Source of the DNA: Aureibacter tunicatorum
GTDB lineage: Bacteria; Bacteroidota; Bacteroidia; Cytophagales; Cyclobacteriaceae
Assembly: GCF_036492635.1 (NCBI RefSeq)
Contig: NZ_AP025305.1
Span: 434,001 to 498,000 of the forward strand
Direction: 5' to 3'
DNA: 64,000 bases
The notes under the pieces: generated by a model
Told to the model about the DNA's origin: nothing
The model's input: the letters and a program-made list of their open reading frames with translations, nothing else
The model's database searches: none
In this document: positions 51,242-59,715 of the stretch, in pieces
Numbering within the stretch: position 1 is the first letter of the stretch
Layout: each line of letters starts with the position of its first letter
Program-made: the position numbers and the translations under genes

Positions 51242-53602
51242 TCACAATCCTCTTAAGGTTTCTATCGACTTTTGGTTCGCAGCCGACCAGCTTTGAGCAA
51301 TAATAGTCAGTGTAGCCAAGAGCAATACAGAAAAAATATTGACCACAAATAATCCATGAGGCAATGCTATGCGATATGGAAAACCATTCAACCAATACAC
51401 TGCAATGTAATACACCAAAGGCAAAGCTAATATAACCGCAACTCCAACCCATCTCATATAATCAGCAAGTATCAACTTGAATATATCTGAAACGGAGGCC
51501 CCATTGATTTTTCTTATCGCTATCTCTCTGTACCTTTTACGAACAGTGAACATCGTAATGCCCCAAAGTCCCATCAAACCCAAGATGATCGAAACAGCGC
51601 AAGCCAATAAATTCACTTGATTCAAATTGCTGATATCGTTGTACTGAGCTTGCAAATAATCTTCGGTGAATAACACTTCGCTATTATTTTCTGGAAAACT
51701 CTCTGTCCAAGCATCTTTAAGTTTTCTTCTTAAGGAAAATAAATCATCAGTATTAGCTCTGACATTCAGACAAGAATAGTTCCAGCCATCATTTTGAGGA
51801 TTTGGATTAATAATAACCGGATCTATCGCATTCATGACTGAAGCGAAATGGAAATTATCCGTTACACCAATCACATCATAGCTTATACCATTTCGATGGA
51901 TTTTGGTCTCCAGTATATTTTTCCAGCCTTCTAGTTCTGTTAGTCTTTGGTTGATCAGGATTTTATCTTGATTAGCTTCCATATGCTTGGAAAAGTCATC
52001 GCCTTCCAATATTTCAATACCCATGCAATCAATAAAACTTTCATCTACATAAATCGTATTCAATATTTTGAAATCAATGGAATGGCCTATTTTATAACCA
52101 TTAGAGGTCAATCCACTGCCAAGTCTTTGAGATGTCAAAGTCACGCTTTCAATTTCGCTCATAGACAAAAGCTTCGATTTCAAGGAAGCAAATTTATCTG
52201 CAGGAAGATTGTCTTCGCTTTCGATTGTTAAAAAATTATCCGTCTTGTATCCAAGCGATTTTTCCAGCATATATTGGTGTTGAAAGTAAACTACGCCGCT
52301 AGTGCTCATTAACACCAGCATAATAAAAAACTGTCCTCCCAACATTAAACGACCTTGATTCGACGATTTTCTTTTGGATAATAATGCAGACTGAGTCTTG
52401 CTTATCAAGCTCTGGCTTATCATTTTCCTCAGGGTCAATAAGGACACCACAATGCCCAATGAGACTAACAAGCCAAAACCTATGATTAATTCAAACCAAG
52501 AATAGTCGCTTATGGCTAATTGTATTCCAAGCCAGTTATTCACAAGCACAGTTTCTCCATATAATAAGCCCAAGCCGATCAAAGCCGATATGACAATTAT
52601 TATCAATGTTTCAATAAAAGTCAACAAACTTATATCCTTAGGTTTTGCGCCATAGAGTTTCAACAAGGCGATGTTTTTAGTGTTCTCATCTTTTTGGGCA
52701 ACATATAAAACCGTGAAATTCAAAGTTGCCAACAAAAAGATGACCAATGACACTGTCAAAATTGTTAATATGGATTCAATATTTCTCTTGCCATGAAAAT
52801 CAAAAAGAACATATTCGCTGGTATGTATATCGGAAATCCTCTGCAGCTTAACAATTGAATGTTCTTTGTCTTGATCACTGTATTTCTGAAATATTTGAGT
52901 CGCTTTATCCTCAACTTGGGAAATATCCGCATTTGAAGCTAAGGACAGAAAGGTTATTGGAGTGTATCCGCCTTTCCACCCAACATACACACTTGGGTGT
53001 TCTCCAAAGAACTTGATAGGAATCACCACTTCGAAATTCAAATGCGTATTGCCTGGAGGATCTTCGGCAACTCCTGTTATCGAAAATGTTTGATGCATGT
53101 ATTCAAAACTTTTCCCTATGGAATTATCGATGGACCCAAAATTTGACAAAGCAAAACTTTCCGTAACCACTGCGCTATGCTTTCCCTTCAATACTTCCTT
53201 TTCATTGCCTTGGACAAGCTTGAAGGAAAAAAAATCGAAAATATTCGGATCAGAAAGCATAAGTTGTGCTGTGAGCTTTTGCCTGTCAATATACAATGGA
53301 GCTTGGCTTGTCGATAATCTAAGCATCTGTTCCACTTCCGGTATTTCACCTTTCAACACCTCTCCTCCGGGATAGTAAAATCCAGAATAATAAGCATTCT
53401 TATCATCAAAACTAACAGGATGAGACCTGTAGATATTTTCACCATTATCATGAAATGCGTCATAACTCATTTCATTCTTAAAGAATAAATATGAAAACAT
53501 TATGCTCGCCAAGCCTATCGCCATCCCTAAAATCATTATAAAGGAATTCAACTTATGCTTCATCAAATTCCTGATGGCCAATTTAAAGTATAGTCTGTAC
53601 AT
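51242..53602 (-). CDS. MacB/FtsX-type ABC permease, copy A
   Basis: A 786-residue permease with the same two-module architecture as copy B: N-terminal helix IMILGMAIGLASIMFSYLFF, two periplasmic PCD-like domains and FtsX cores with helices around FLLATLNFTVLYV and ILGLMGLWGITMF. It begins 5 bases after the ATPase stop. The insertion VGWKGGYTPITFLSLAS in the first periplasmic domain distinguishes it from copy B. In MacAB-TolC-type pumps such proteins use cytoplasmic ATP hydrolysis to move periplasmic substrates outward. Substrate unknown. Confidence 0.93.
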   Translation of the reverse strand: MYRLYFKLAIRNLMKHKLNSFIMILGMAIGLASIMFSYLFFKNEMSYDAFHDNGENIYRSHPVSFDDKNAYYSGFYYPGGEVLKGEIPEVEQMLRLSTSQAPLYIDRQKLTAQLMLSDPNIFDFFSFKLVQGNEKEVLKGKHSAVVTESFALSNFGSIDNSIGKSFEYMHQTFSITGVAEDPPGNTHLNFEVVIPIKFFGEHPSVYVGWKGGYTPITFLSLASNADISQVEDKATQIFQKYSDQDKEHSIVKLQRISDIHTSEYVLFDFHGKRNIESILTILTVSLVIFLLATLNFTVLYVAQKDENTKNIALLKLYGAKPKDISLLTFIETLIIIVISALIGLGLLYGETVLVNNWLGIQLAISDYSWFELIIGFGLLVSLGIVVSLLTLRKMISQSLISKTQSALLSKRKSSNQGRLMLGGQFFIMLVLMSTSGVVYFQHQYMLEKSLGYKTDNFLTIESEDNLPADKFASLKSKLLSMSEIESVTLTSQRLGSGLTSNGYKIGHSIDFKILNTIYVDESFIDCMGIEILEGDDFSKHMEANQDKILINQRLTELEGWKNILETKIHRNGISYDVIGVTDNFHFASVMNAIDPVIINPNPQNDGWNYSCLNVRANTDDLFSLRRKLKDAWTESFPENNSEVLFTEDYLQAQYNDISNLNQVNLLACAVSIILGLMGLWGITMFTVRKRYREIAIRKINGASVSDIFKLILADYMRWVGVAVILALPLVYYIAVYWLNGFPYRIALPHGLFVVNIFSVLLLATLTIIAQSWSAANQKSIETLRGL

Positions 53603-53607
53603 GGCTA

Positions 53608-54315
53608 TTACATTAAAAGGCTTCCAATCGTTCTTTGTACCATTTCCTGAGAGACCTCTCCGTCATTTAAATGGATGACCCGATGAGCATAATCAGCGTC
53701 TCTCTGAGAGTGAGTCACCATCACCACGGTAGTTCCTTGCTTGTTTAATTCCGTCAACAATTCCATTACTTGTTGGCCATTTTTAGAGTCAAGGTTTCCT
53801 GTAGGCTCATCGGCCAAGAGCAATTTGGGATCAGCCACCACAGCTCGCGCAATAGCAACTCTTTGTTGTTGTCCACCTGAAAGCTGAGCTGGAAAATGAC
53901 CTCTTCGATGACTGATTTTCATGCGTTCCAAAGTTTTCATCACTTTTGCCTTTCGTTCGGAAGATGAAATGCCTAAGTAAATCAAAGGCATCTCCACATT
54001 TTCAAACACTGTCAGCTCATCAATCAAATTGAAGTCTTGAAATACAAATCCAATATTTCCTTTTCTCAATTCGGTCTTGCCTTTTTCTTTCAAGTACTGG
54101 GTATCATTTCCGTCGAATACATATTTGCCCGATTCAGGAGTATCCAGCAGACCAATTATATTTAGCAAAGTAGACTTTCCACATCCTGAAGGCCCCATTA
54201 TCGCCAAAAATTCGCCTTCCTTCACTTCCAAGCCTATTTCATTCAATGCTCTGGTCTCCACTTCCTCTGTTCTGAAGACTTGGTTTACTTTTTCCAACTT
54301 GATGATATTGTTCAT
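53608..54315 (-). CDS. ABC transporter ATPase (MacB/LolD-like)
   Basis: A 235-residue ATP-binding protein. Walker A is [14 protein letters not shown] (about 40-53), Q-loop [14 protein letters not shown], signature [17 protein letters not shown], Walker [14 protein letters not shown] and the switch His in [10 protein letters not shown]. It energises the two downstream permeases. There are 236 bases between it and the upstream HlyD gene, unusually long for this operon, but no terminator was found there. Confident. Confidence 0.95.
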   Translation of the reverse strand: MNNIIKLEKVNQVFRTEEVETRALNEIGLEVKEGEFLAIMGPSGCGKSTLLNIIGLLDTPESGKYVFDGNDTQYLKEKGKTELRKGNIGFVFQDFNLIDELTVFENVEMPLIYLGISSSERKAKVMKTLERMKISHRRGHFPAQLSGGQQQRVAIARAVVADPKLLLADEPTGNLDSKNGQQVMELLTELNKQGTTVVMVTHSQRDADYAHRVIHLNDGEVSQEMVQRTIGSLLM

Positions 54316-54551
54316 TTGATAAAAAATTTTTAGTTCTTAGGATCATCGGACGATAAGTCTCTTGAGGTCATGATCGCAAATGCAAAGTCTCCCAGAAATT
54401 CAACGTAAGAAACTTTCAGAAGGTATCAAGCCAACTAGTATATCCGCTACTTTTGACTTAGTCCGTATTCCTTTAAATATTTTAAGCTTGCATAGCCGAT
54501 GAGCATCATATCTAAACTCATCGTTGGATATTGATCATTGTTTTTATTGAT

Positions 54552-55799
54552 TCATTCGATAAATAGTTCTTCATATTTTTCAAAGCTTTCATAGCTTGAA
54601 ATCAAGACTCGCTCGCCTTCGCTCAAACCTGACAGCACCTCAATGTATTTGTCATTTTGTTTTCCAGTTTTAATATCTCTCTTAAGGGCTCTTTTGCCTG
54701 TCTCATCCATAACAAATACCCATCGTCCGCCACTTGATCGTGTAAAAGCTCCTCTTGGCAACATTATGGATTCTCTTGCCTCATCCAAATTGAGATATAA
54801 AGTGTAATGCTGTCCGGTTCGCATTCGTTGAGGACTTTGCTTTTCAAATTTCAGCTCGGCTTTGAATTTTCCTTCTTTTACTTCCGGGAAAATCTTCGCT
54901 ATCGATAGGTTGAAAACCTTTGCTGACCTTCTTACTTCCGCATGCATTCCTACATTGATTCGGTCAATGTAATGCTCATCGATCTCAGCTTCCAATTTAT
55001 AATCAGACAAGTCATGAACTACGCCTATTCGCTCTCCCGGACTAATTGATTCGCCAATATTTGCCTCAAGTGTTCCTAGCTGGCCATCAATAGGAGATGT
55101 TACTTCCAATGCTTTTAATCTGCTTTGCACATGGCTTAAGTTTTTGCGCATTTTCAATAAATCCTCTTGCAAGGTATGAATAGCAGTAAGTTGAAATAAC
55201 GAGTCATTTTTCGCTTTTTGTCGATTGATTTGCTGTGTTTCTTTCTGCAAAAGATAGTTATCCTTGGCATCGAGATATTCCTCTCTTGGGATCAAGCCTT
55301 TTTCCAGAAGTCTTTTCTTTTGCTCATACTGCCTTTTAGTTTTTGACAATTGAAATTCAGTCTCCAATAAGTTTTTTCTGGACTGTATAAGCTCTGTCTC
55401 AAATGTAATCTGGGTATTGCGCAGGTAATTTTCTTTTTCCGCTAATGAAGCTTCGCTGTTCAATATCGCTTGGTACAATGACATATTCTCCAAGCTAATG
55501 ATCTGATCACCTTTGCTGACCATATTGCCGCCATCCAAGTATTTGTTCGTTACCCTTCCGCCTTCGATTGCATCCAATACAATGGTCTGTATGGGTTTTA
55601 CCTTGCTTGAAATAACTATTCTCTCTTCAAATTCGCCCCAGATCGCATTAGCGACTTCTATTCTGTCAGCGCTCACTCTCATTACTCTCATTCGATTTCT
55701 AGCGGTATAAGCCAAATACCCTAACACTAGCATGCCGGCAAATAAACCTACCCATGTTTTCCATGGGAGTGTTCTTTTTTTATGTATCTTTTTATCCAT
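54552..55799 (-). CDS. membrane-fusion (HlyD/MacA-like) protein
   Basis: About 415 residues from ATG 55799 (MDKKIHKK); an in-frame TTG at 55820 would overlap tolC. One N-terminal transmembrane helix (WVGLFAGMLVLGYLAYTA), then a lipoyl-like half RIVISSKVKPIQTIVLDAIEGGRVTNKYL, a long coiled coil (about residues 105-225), the other lipoyl half EVTSPIDGQLGTLEANIGESISPG and a beta-barrel domain with MRTGQHYTLYLNL. It bridges the permeases to TolC. 11 bases separate it from tolC. Confident in family. Confidence 0.93.
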   Translation of the reverse strand: MDKKIHKKRTLPWKTWVGLFAGMLVLGYLAYTARNRMRVMRVSADRIEVANAIWGEFEERIVISSKVKPIQTIVLDAIEGGRVTNKYLDGGNMVSKGDQIISLENMSLYQAILNSEASLAEKENYLRNTQITFETELIQSRKNLLETEFQLSKTKRQYEQKKRLLEKGLIPREEYLDAKDNYLLQKETQQINRQKAKNDSLFQLTAIHTLQEDLLKMRKNLSHVQSRLKALEVTSPIDGQLGTLEANIGESISPGERIGVVHDLSDYKLEAEIDEHYIDRINVGMHAEVRRSAKVFNLSIAKIFPEVKEGKFKAELKFEKQSPQRMRTGQHYTLYLNLDEARESIMLPRGAFTRSSGGRWVFVMDETGKRALKRDIKTGKQNDKYIEVLSGLSEGERVLISSYESFEKYEELFIE

Positions 55800-55810
55800 T
55801 TTTTCTTCCG

Positions 55811-57139
55811 TTATTCCCAAAATCTGATTCCACCATAATACAAAAGCATTCTTTTCTCCACCAGATAATTAATCTTCGCCAGCGTCAATTCATTCTCTGT
55901 AGCAGAAAGCTTGTTTTGGCTTTCCAGTAGAGAGAAAATGCTCACCAATCCTTCATGATATTGTTCTTGAGCCTTTTGGAGCGCTATTATCTCCGCTGTT
56001 TGTTGAGATTTTAATTGCACAGTTTCCAAAGCCAAAGCTTTCCATTCTCTGAAACTATCTTGATAATCTTGGCTTAGTTTCAGTTTTTCCATTGCCAATT
56101 CATTTTCAGCGACAGCCATATCTATTTTTGCTCGTTGCACAGCCAATCGATTGGACGACTGATTAAAGATTGGTATCGTAAGATTCAATCCAACATATTG
56201 ATTCAAATTGTTTTTAAACTGTTCTTGAAAGCGAATGATATTTCCCAGTTCATCGAGGTTCGTTTCAAAATATCCAGTGTTCATACGTGCGTCGAGGCCT
56301 AAGCTTGGAGCATACCTTGCTCTTTGGGCTTTGAGCATTGATTCCGCAGACAGAAAATTGATTCTCTTGGCTTGCAATGCGGGAGAATACTTTTCCAATA
56401 ATTTTTTTTCAAGCATAGCCTCCACAAGCAAAGCATCATGTTCTGATAAAACTTGCAAGTCCAAATGCAGTTGAATGTCAATCGGAAGATTCAATATTCG
56501 TTTTAATTCAGCTATGGATTTTTCTTTGTCATTTTTAGCCTTCAATAAATTGAATTTGTCCTTTTCCAACTGCGCTTTCACTTGATATAAATCCGCTTCT
56601 GCTTTGATGCCCAACTCTACGAGTTCTATCGTGTAAGCATGGTTCTTTTGAGAATAGTCCAGCTGTTTCTCCATTGTCAGTCGACAAGATTCATAGTACT
56701 GGACAAAACAATATTTCTCCAGTATATCGAAAGCCAAAAGATCTTTTCTTGCTTGCACATTATGCTCAGTCGCTTGAAGCGATAATTTTCGGCTTTTGAA
56801 ATCCTTTATTTTAGCAAATCCATTGAAAAGCTCCCATTGAGCATTGATAGATTGGCTATGGTTAAAAAATTGATTCTCGGAATATTGATTGGTATTCGGG
56901 TCGATAGATCTTCCAAAATTATATCCCGCATCCGCGTACATATTCAAACGTGGCGTAAAACTCCACTTGCTTTCTGACAAGTCAAGTTCCGCATGACGCA
57001 TCTTCAACACTTCTCCTTTCAGCTCCAAGTTATTTTCCAAACCATAGGTTATGCACTCCTCCAAAGTTCTCAACGCTTGACCATTTGCCTTTCCTCCAAG
57101 CACCAAGCATAACATCGCTATAGTAAATATTCTTTCCAT
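55811..57139 (-). CDS. TolC-family outer-membrane efflux protein
   Basis: A 442-residue protein with signal peptide (MERIFTIAMLCLVLGGKANGQA). The OEP repeats are visible as LEECITYGLENNLELKGEVLKMRHAELDLSES early and as IPIFNQSSNRLAVQRAKIDMAVAENELAMEKLKLSQDYQ late, with the usual internal duplication of coiled-coil hairpins. First gene of the exporter operon; two 17-bp dyads lie 100-140 bases upstream of its ATG and a sigma-54-like promoter lies between. Confident. Confidence 0.93.
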   Translation of the reverse strand: MERIFTIAMLCLVLGGKANGQALRTLEECITYGLENNLELKGEVLKMRHAELDLSESKWSFTPRLNMYADAGYNFGRSIDPNTNQYSENQFFNHSQSINAQWELFNGFAKIKDFKSRKLSLQATEHNVQARKDLLAFDILEKYCFVQYYESCRLTMEKQLDYSQKNHAYTIELVELGIKAEADLYQVKAQLEKDKFNLLKAKNDKEKSIAELKRILNLPIDIQLHLDLQVLSEHDALLVEAMLEKKLLEKYSPALQAKRINFLSAESMLKAQRARYAPSLGLDARMNTGYFETNLDELGNIIRFQEQFKNNLNQYVGLNLTIPIFNQSSNRLAVQRAKIDMAVAENELAMEKLKLSQDYQDSFREWKALALETVQLKSQQTAEIIALQKAQEQYHEGLVSIFSLLESQNKLSATENELTLAKINYLVEKRMLLYYGGIRFWE

Positions 57140-57168
57140 CTTTTCGTCATTGCTTATATTTCAAGCAT

Positions 57169-57185
57169 GCCAAAAAAATGACCAA
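57169..57185 (-). promoter_or_regulatory. sigma-54-like promoter of the tolC operon
   Basis: The minus strand reads TTGGTCATTTTTTTGGC. GG (-24) and GG (-12) are separated by exactly 10 bases; the -12 end is GG rather than the consensus GC. The predicted start is near 57158. The match is weaker than that at dnaK, but the dyads upstream make it plausible. Confidence 0.4.
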
Positions 57186-57237
57186 ATCTTTAATATGTTG
57201 ATTTTCAGTAAGTTGATAATTTTTGAATTCATCGATG

Positions 57238-57276
57238 TGACAAAAAATTAGTCAGTGGATGTCAAAAAATTAGACA
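57238..57276. promoter_or_regulatory. tandem 17-bp dyads, candidate binding sites of the NtrC-type regulator
   Basis: TGACAAAAAATTAGTCA (57238-57254) and TGTCAAAAAATTAGACA (57260-57276) share an 11-base core and each has matching outer arms. Starts are 22 bp apart, two helical turns, so both sites face the same side. Their distance upstream of the sigma-54-like promoter (about 80-120 bp) is typical of enhancer sites. Confidence 0.6.
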
Positions 57277-57447
57277 ACATCATTGAAAGCCTCATGCTAA
57301 GTAAAGCCTGTTTATGTGACTGAATCGATGCATTATGAATAAATTCCAATCAAAATCAATTGAAAAGCTAATTAAGCTCATTAGCATCTTTTTGTTATTC
57401 AACAGACCTTTGGGAAGTTGGCAAAATAAATTTTTTAAGGATTCATT

Positions 57448-58209
57448 ATGAAAAAAGCACTTTTCTTATTTTTTGCGTTATTGGCTTGTAATAGTTTCGC
57501 TCAGACGAATCATGAAACTGTCTATATGATTAAAGATACAATTGTCACGATTGAAAAAGTGGAGGAACTAGCAAAAGAAAATAAAATCAAATCCATTCAT
57601 AACGGTGTCTCTGAAGAAACATTCAAGCAATTGAATGCAAAGCATGGTTATCAGTTAATTGCCAAGGAATTCATTTTCATGATCGAGCTTTATAATGAGG
57701 GCGAAATCCATGACAGCTCTATTTCTGAAATAAAAAAGAGCTCTGCCTCTACCGATTCAGAATTCAAAGTTAAAAAAGGGGACAAAATCATCGACTTTGA
57801 AATTCAAATGACAAATGGAAAAACCATTCAATCCAAAGAATTAAAAGGCAAAGTCATTTTGGTAAGTTTCTGGGCAACTTGGTGCGCGTCATGTATTCGT
57901 GAACTTTATGAAATCCCTTCTAAAATTATTGATGAATTTGAAAACGAAGACTTCATCTTCCTGCCTATATCAATCGACGAAAAACCGGAGAAAGTAAAGC
58001 CAAAGCTTGCGCAACTTAAATCAAAAGGGATAAATTTTGAGAGCGGAATTGATTCCAAGAAAGAAATATGGGATAAATATGCTTCAGGAAGCATTCCTAA
58101 AAACCTAGTTATCAATAGAGAAGGCTTTATTACTTACCTTTCGCAAGGAAATGGAGATAACAGCATTCTGTCGATACAATCTGAAATACGAAAAGCTCTT
58201 CAAGAATAA
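57448..58209 (+). CDS. TlpA/ResA-like thioredoxin-fold protein
   Basis: A 253-residue periplasmic protein with a signal peptide (MKKALFLFFALLACNSFAQ; it might also be a lipoprotein, ACNS being a possible lipobox). Residues about 110-250 form an AhpC/TSA-type domain: KGDKIIDFEIQMTNGKTIQSKELKGKVILVSFWATWCASCIREL, with redox cysteines CASC, and the cis-proline region SGSIPKNLVINREG. Family members reduce disulfides in the periplasm, often for cytochrome c maturation or stress. It is divergent from tolC and upstream of the regulator gene, so co-regulation is plausible. Confidence 0.88.
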   Translation: MKKALFLFFALLACNSFAQTNHETVYMIKDTIVTIEKVEELAKENKIKSIHNGVSEETFKQLNAKHGYQLIAKEFIFMIELYNEGEIHDSSISEIKKSSASTDSEFKVKKGDKIIDFEIQMTNGKTIQSKELKGKVILVSFWATWCASCIRELYEIPSKIIDEFENEDFIFLPISIDEKPEKVKPKLAQLKSKGINFESGIDSKKEIWDKYASGSIPKNLVINREGFITYLSQGNGDNSILSIQSEIRKALQE

Positions 58210-58291
58210 GTGATATGAATATGCTCTACGCATGTTAAAATCAAATTATAAAGAATAAGCGTTTAATTTAAAAATGATAATTATCCCAAAG

Positions 58292-58310
58292 GTGTAAAAA
58301 TTTTTGACAC
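58292..58310. promoter_or_regulatory. third dyad of the same type, upstream of the regulator gene
   Basis: GTGTAAAAATTTTTGACAC holds the 17-bp dyad TGTAAAAATTTTTGACA (58293-58309), matching the two sites before tolC in length, A/T core and TGT/ACA arms. It is 41 bases before the ATG of the regulator, so it could serve autoregulation. Confidence 0.55.
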
Positions 58311-58350
58311 TCATTTGCGCAATTTTGATTTGCTCGATATATTCGGAAAT

Positions 58351-59715
58351 ATGAAAGGCAAGATTCTCATACTCGATGACAACAGAGCTTTGCTCTCCGC
58401 TTTGGATATACTTTTAGCGCCTCATTATGAATGCGTGAAGTGCATTCATGATCCCAAATTATTGTTCAGCGAATTGAGCAAAACAGATTATCAATTGCTT
58501 CTGTTGGATATGAATTTCGCTTCCAAAATACAAAATGGAAATGAAGGACTTTATTGGCTGAAAGAAGCTAAAAGCAGATATCCTCATTTAAGCATTGTGA
58601 TGATCACTGCGTATGGCAATATCGAGTTGGCTGTGGAGACAATTAAATTAGGAGCCAGCGACTTCATACTCAAGCCTTGGGAAAATAAAAAAATGTTGGA
58701 GACGGTGAAGAAAAGCATTGAGCTGTCATTCAACGCTCAGAAAAAACAGGATAAAAGCAACTCCAAGGATCTTAAAACAACAGAAAAAGCCTTCACGGTT
58801 GATCAGATATTAGGGCAGTCTCCTGTGATGTGTTCCATGAAAAAAATCATTGAGAGAGTATCAAAAACCGACACCAATGTTTTGATCAGCGGAGAAAACG
58901 GAACGGGCAAGGAGCTTGTCGCCAAAGCGATACATGGACATTCCAATCGTAACGGCCATCCATTGGTCAATGTCGATGTGGGATCTCTAAGCGAGACATT
59001 ATTCGAAAGTGAAATGTTCGGGCATGTCAAGGGAGCCTATACGGATGCCAAGGAGGATCGAGTAGGCAAGTTTGAACTCGCTAATGACGGGAGCATATTC
59101 CTAGACGAAATCAGCAATCTTTCCTACGGTCTCCAAGCCAAATTATTAAAAGTGCTTCAGAATCGAGAAATCGTAAAGTTGGGCTCTAACATTGTTATTC
59201 CCATTGATATTCGATTGATATGCGCGACCAACAAGAGCATTACGAAAATGGTAAGCCAACAATTATTTCGAGAGGATTTATTTTACAGAATCAATACGAT
59301 TCAAATAGAAGTGCCCCCGCTTAGAGATAGAGGCGATGACATTTTGCTACTGGCGAATTTTTTCATCGATAAATTTTGCTCAAAATACCATAGAGATAGG
59401 ATGACGCTCAGCGATCAAGCCCAACAAAAAATATTGAATTATCATTGGCCCGGCAATGTAAGACAATTGGAGCATAATATCGAAAGGTTGGTTATACTGA
59501 ATGAGAGCGATACTATTACCGTCAGCAGTTTGCAACTGGAGAATATAGACATTGGAAATGTTGCGGTCAAGGATATTACGCTTGAGGAAATGGAAAAATT
59601 AATGATCGTCAATGCGCTTAAGCGTTTTGAAAATAACATTTCCATGGCCTCTTCTCACTTGGGCATTACACGCCAGACACTATACAATAAAATGAAAAAA
59701 TACTCGCTGTCATGA
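58351..59715 (+). CDS. NtrC-type sigma-54-dependent response regulator
   Basis: About 454 residues from ATG 58351 (MKGKILILDDNRALLSAL); a TTG at 58315 would add 12 residues. Receiver: LILDDN, phosphorylated Asp in LLLLDMNFASK, ITAYGN and LKPWENKK. AAA+ domain: LISGENGTGKELVAKAIH (Walker A), MFGHVKGAYTDAKEDRVGKFE (sigma-54 contact loop, GAYTDA instead of GAFTGA), GSIFLDEISNLS (Walker B). C-terminal Fis-type helix-turn-helix: MASSHLGITRQTLYNKM. The family drives sigma-54 promoters from upstream sites. Its stop overlaps the kinase start by 4 bases. Target inferred to be the exporter operon. Confidence 0.94.
   Translation: MKGKILILDDNRALLSALDILLAPHYECVKCIHDPKLLFSELSKTDYQLLLLDMNFASKIQNGNEGLYWLKEAKSRYPHLSIVMITAYGNIELAVETIKLGASDFILKPWENKKMLETVKKSIELSFNAQKKQDKSNSKDLKTTEKAFTVDQILGQSPVMCSMKKIIERVSKTDTNVLISGENGTGKELVAKAIHGHSNRNGHPLVNVDVGSLSETLFESEMFGHVKGAYTDAKEDRVGKFELANDGSIFLDEISNLSYGLQAKLLKVLQNREIVKLGSNIVIPIDIRLICATNKSITKMVSQQLFREDLFYRINTIQIEVPPLRDRGDDILLLANFFIDKFCSKYHRDRMTLSDQAQQKILNYHWPGNVRQLEHNIERLVILNESDTITVSSLQLENIDIGNVAVKDITLEEMEKLMIVNALKRFENNISMASSHLGITRQTLYNKMKKYSLS

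Larger units (their letters stand above)
57140..57447. other. 308-base divergent regulatory region between tolC and the TlpA-like gene
   Basis: Holds a sigma-54-like -24/-12 element (57169-57185, minus strand), two tandem 17-bp dyads (57238-57254 and 57260-57276), and a weaker palindrome GCTAAT-N7-ATTAGC near 57380. No open frame. It probably controls the exporter operon and perhaps the divergent thioredoxin-like gene. Confidence 0.6.

Noticed and set aside
48637-51452. Two near-identical small antisense frames inside the ends of the permease genes
   Set aside because: They mirror the duplicated permease sequence and have no independent coding evidence.
54316-54551. Possible sigma-54 promoter before the ABC ATPase (TGGGAGACTTTGC on the minus strand)
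   Set aside because: GG and GC are 8 rather than 10 bases apart.
58301-58317. TTGACACTCATTTGC as a sigma-54 promoter for the regulator gene
   Set aside because: GA instead of GG and a 9-base spacer; the dyad explains the TTGACAC part.
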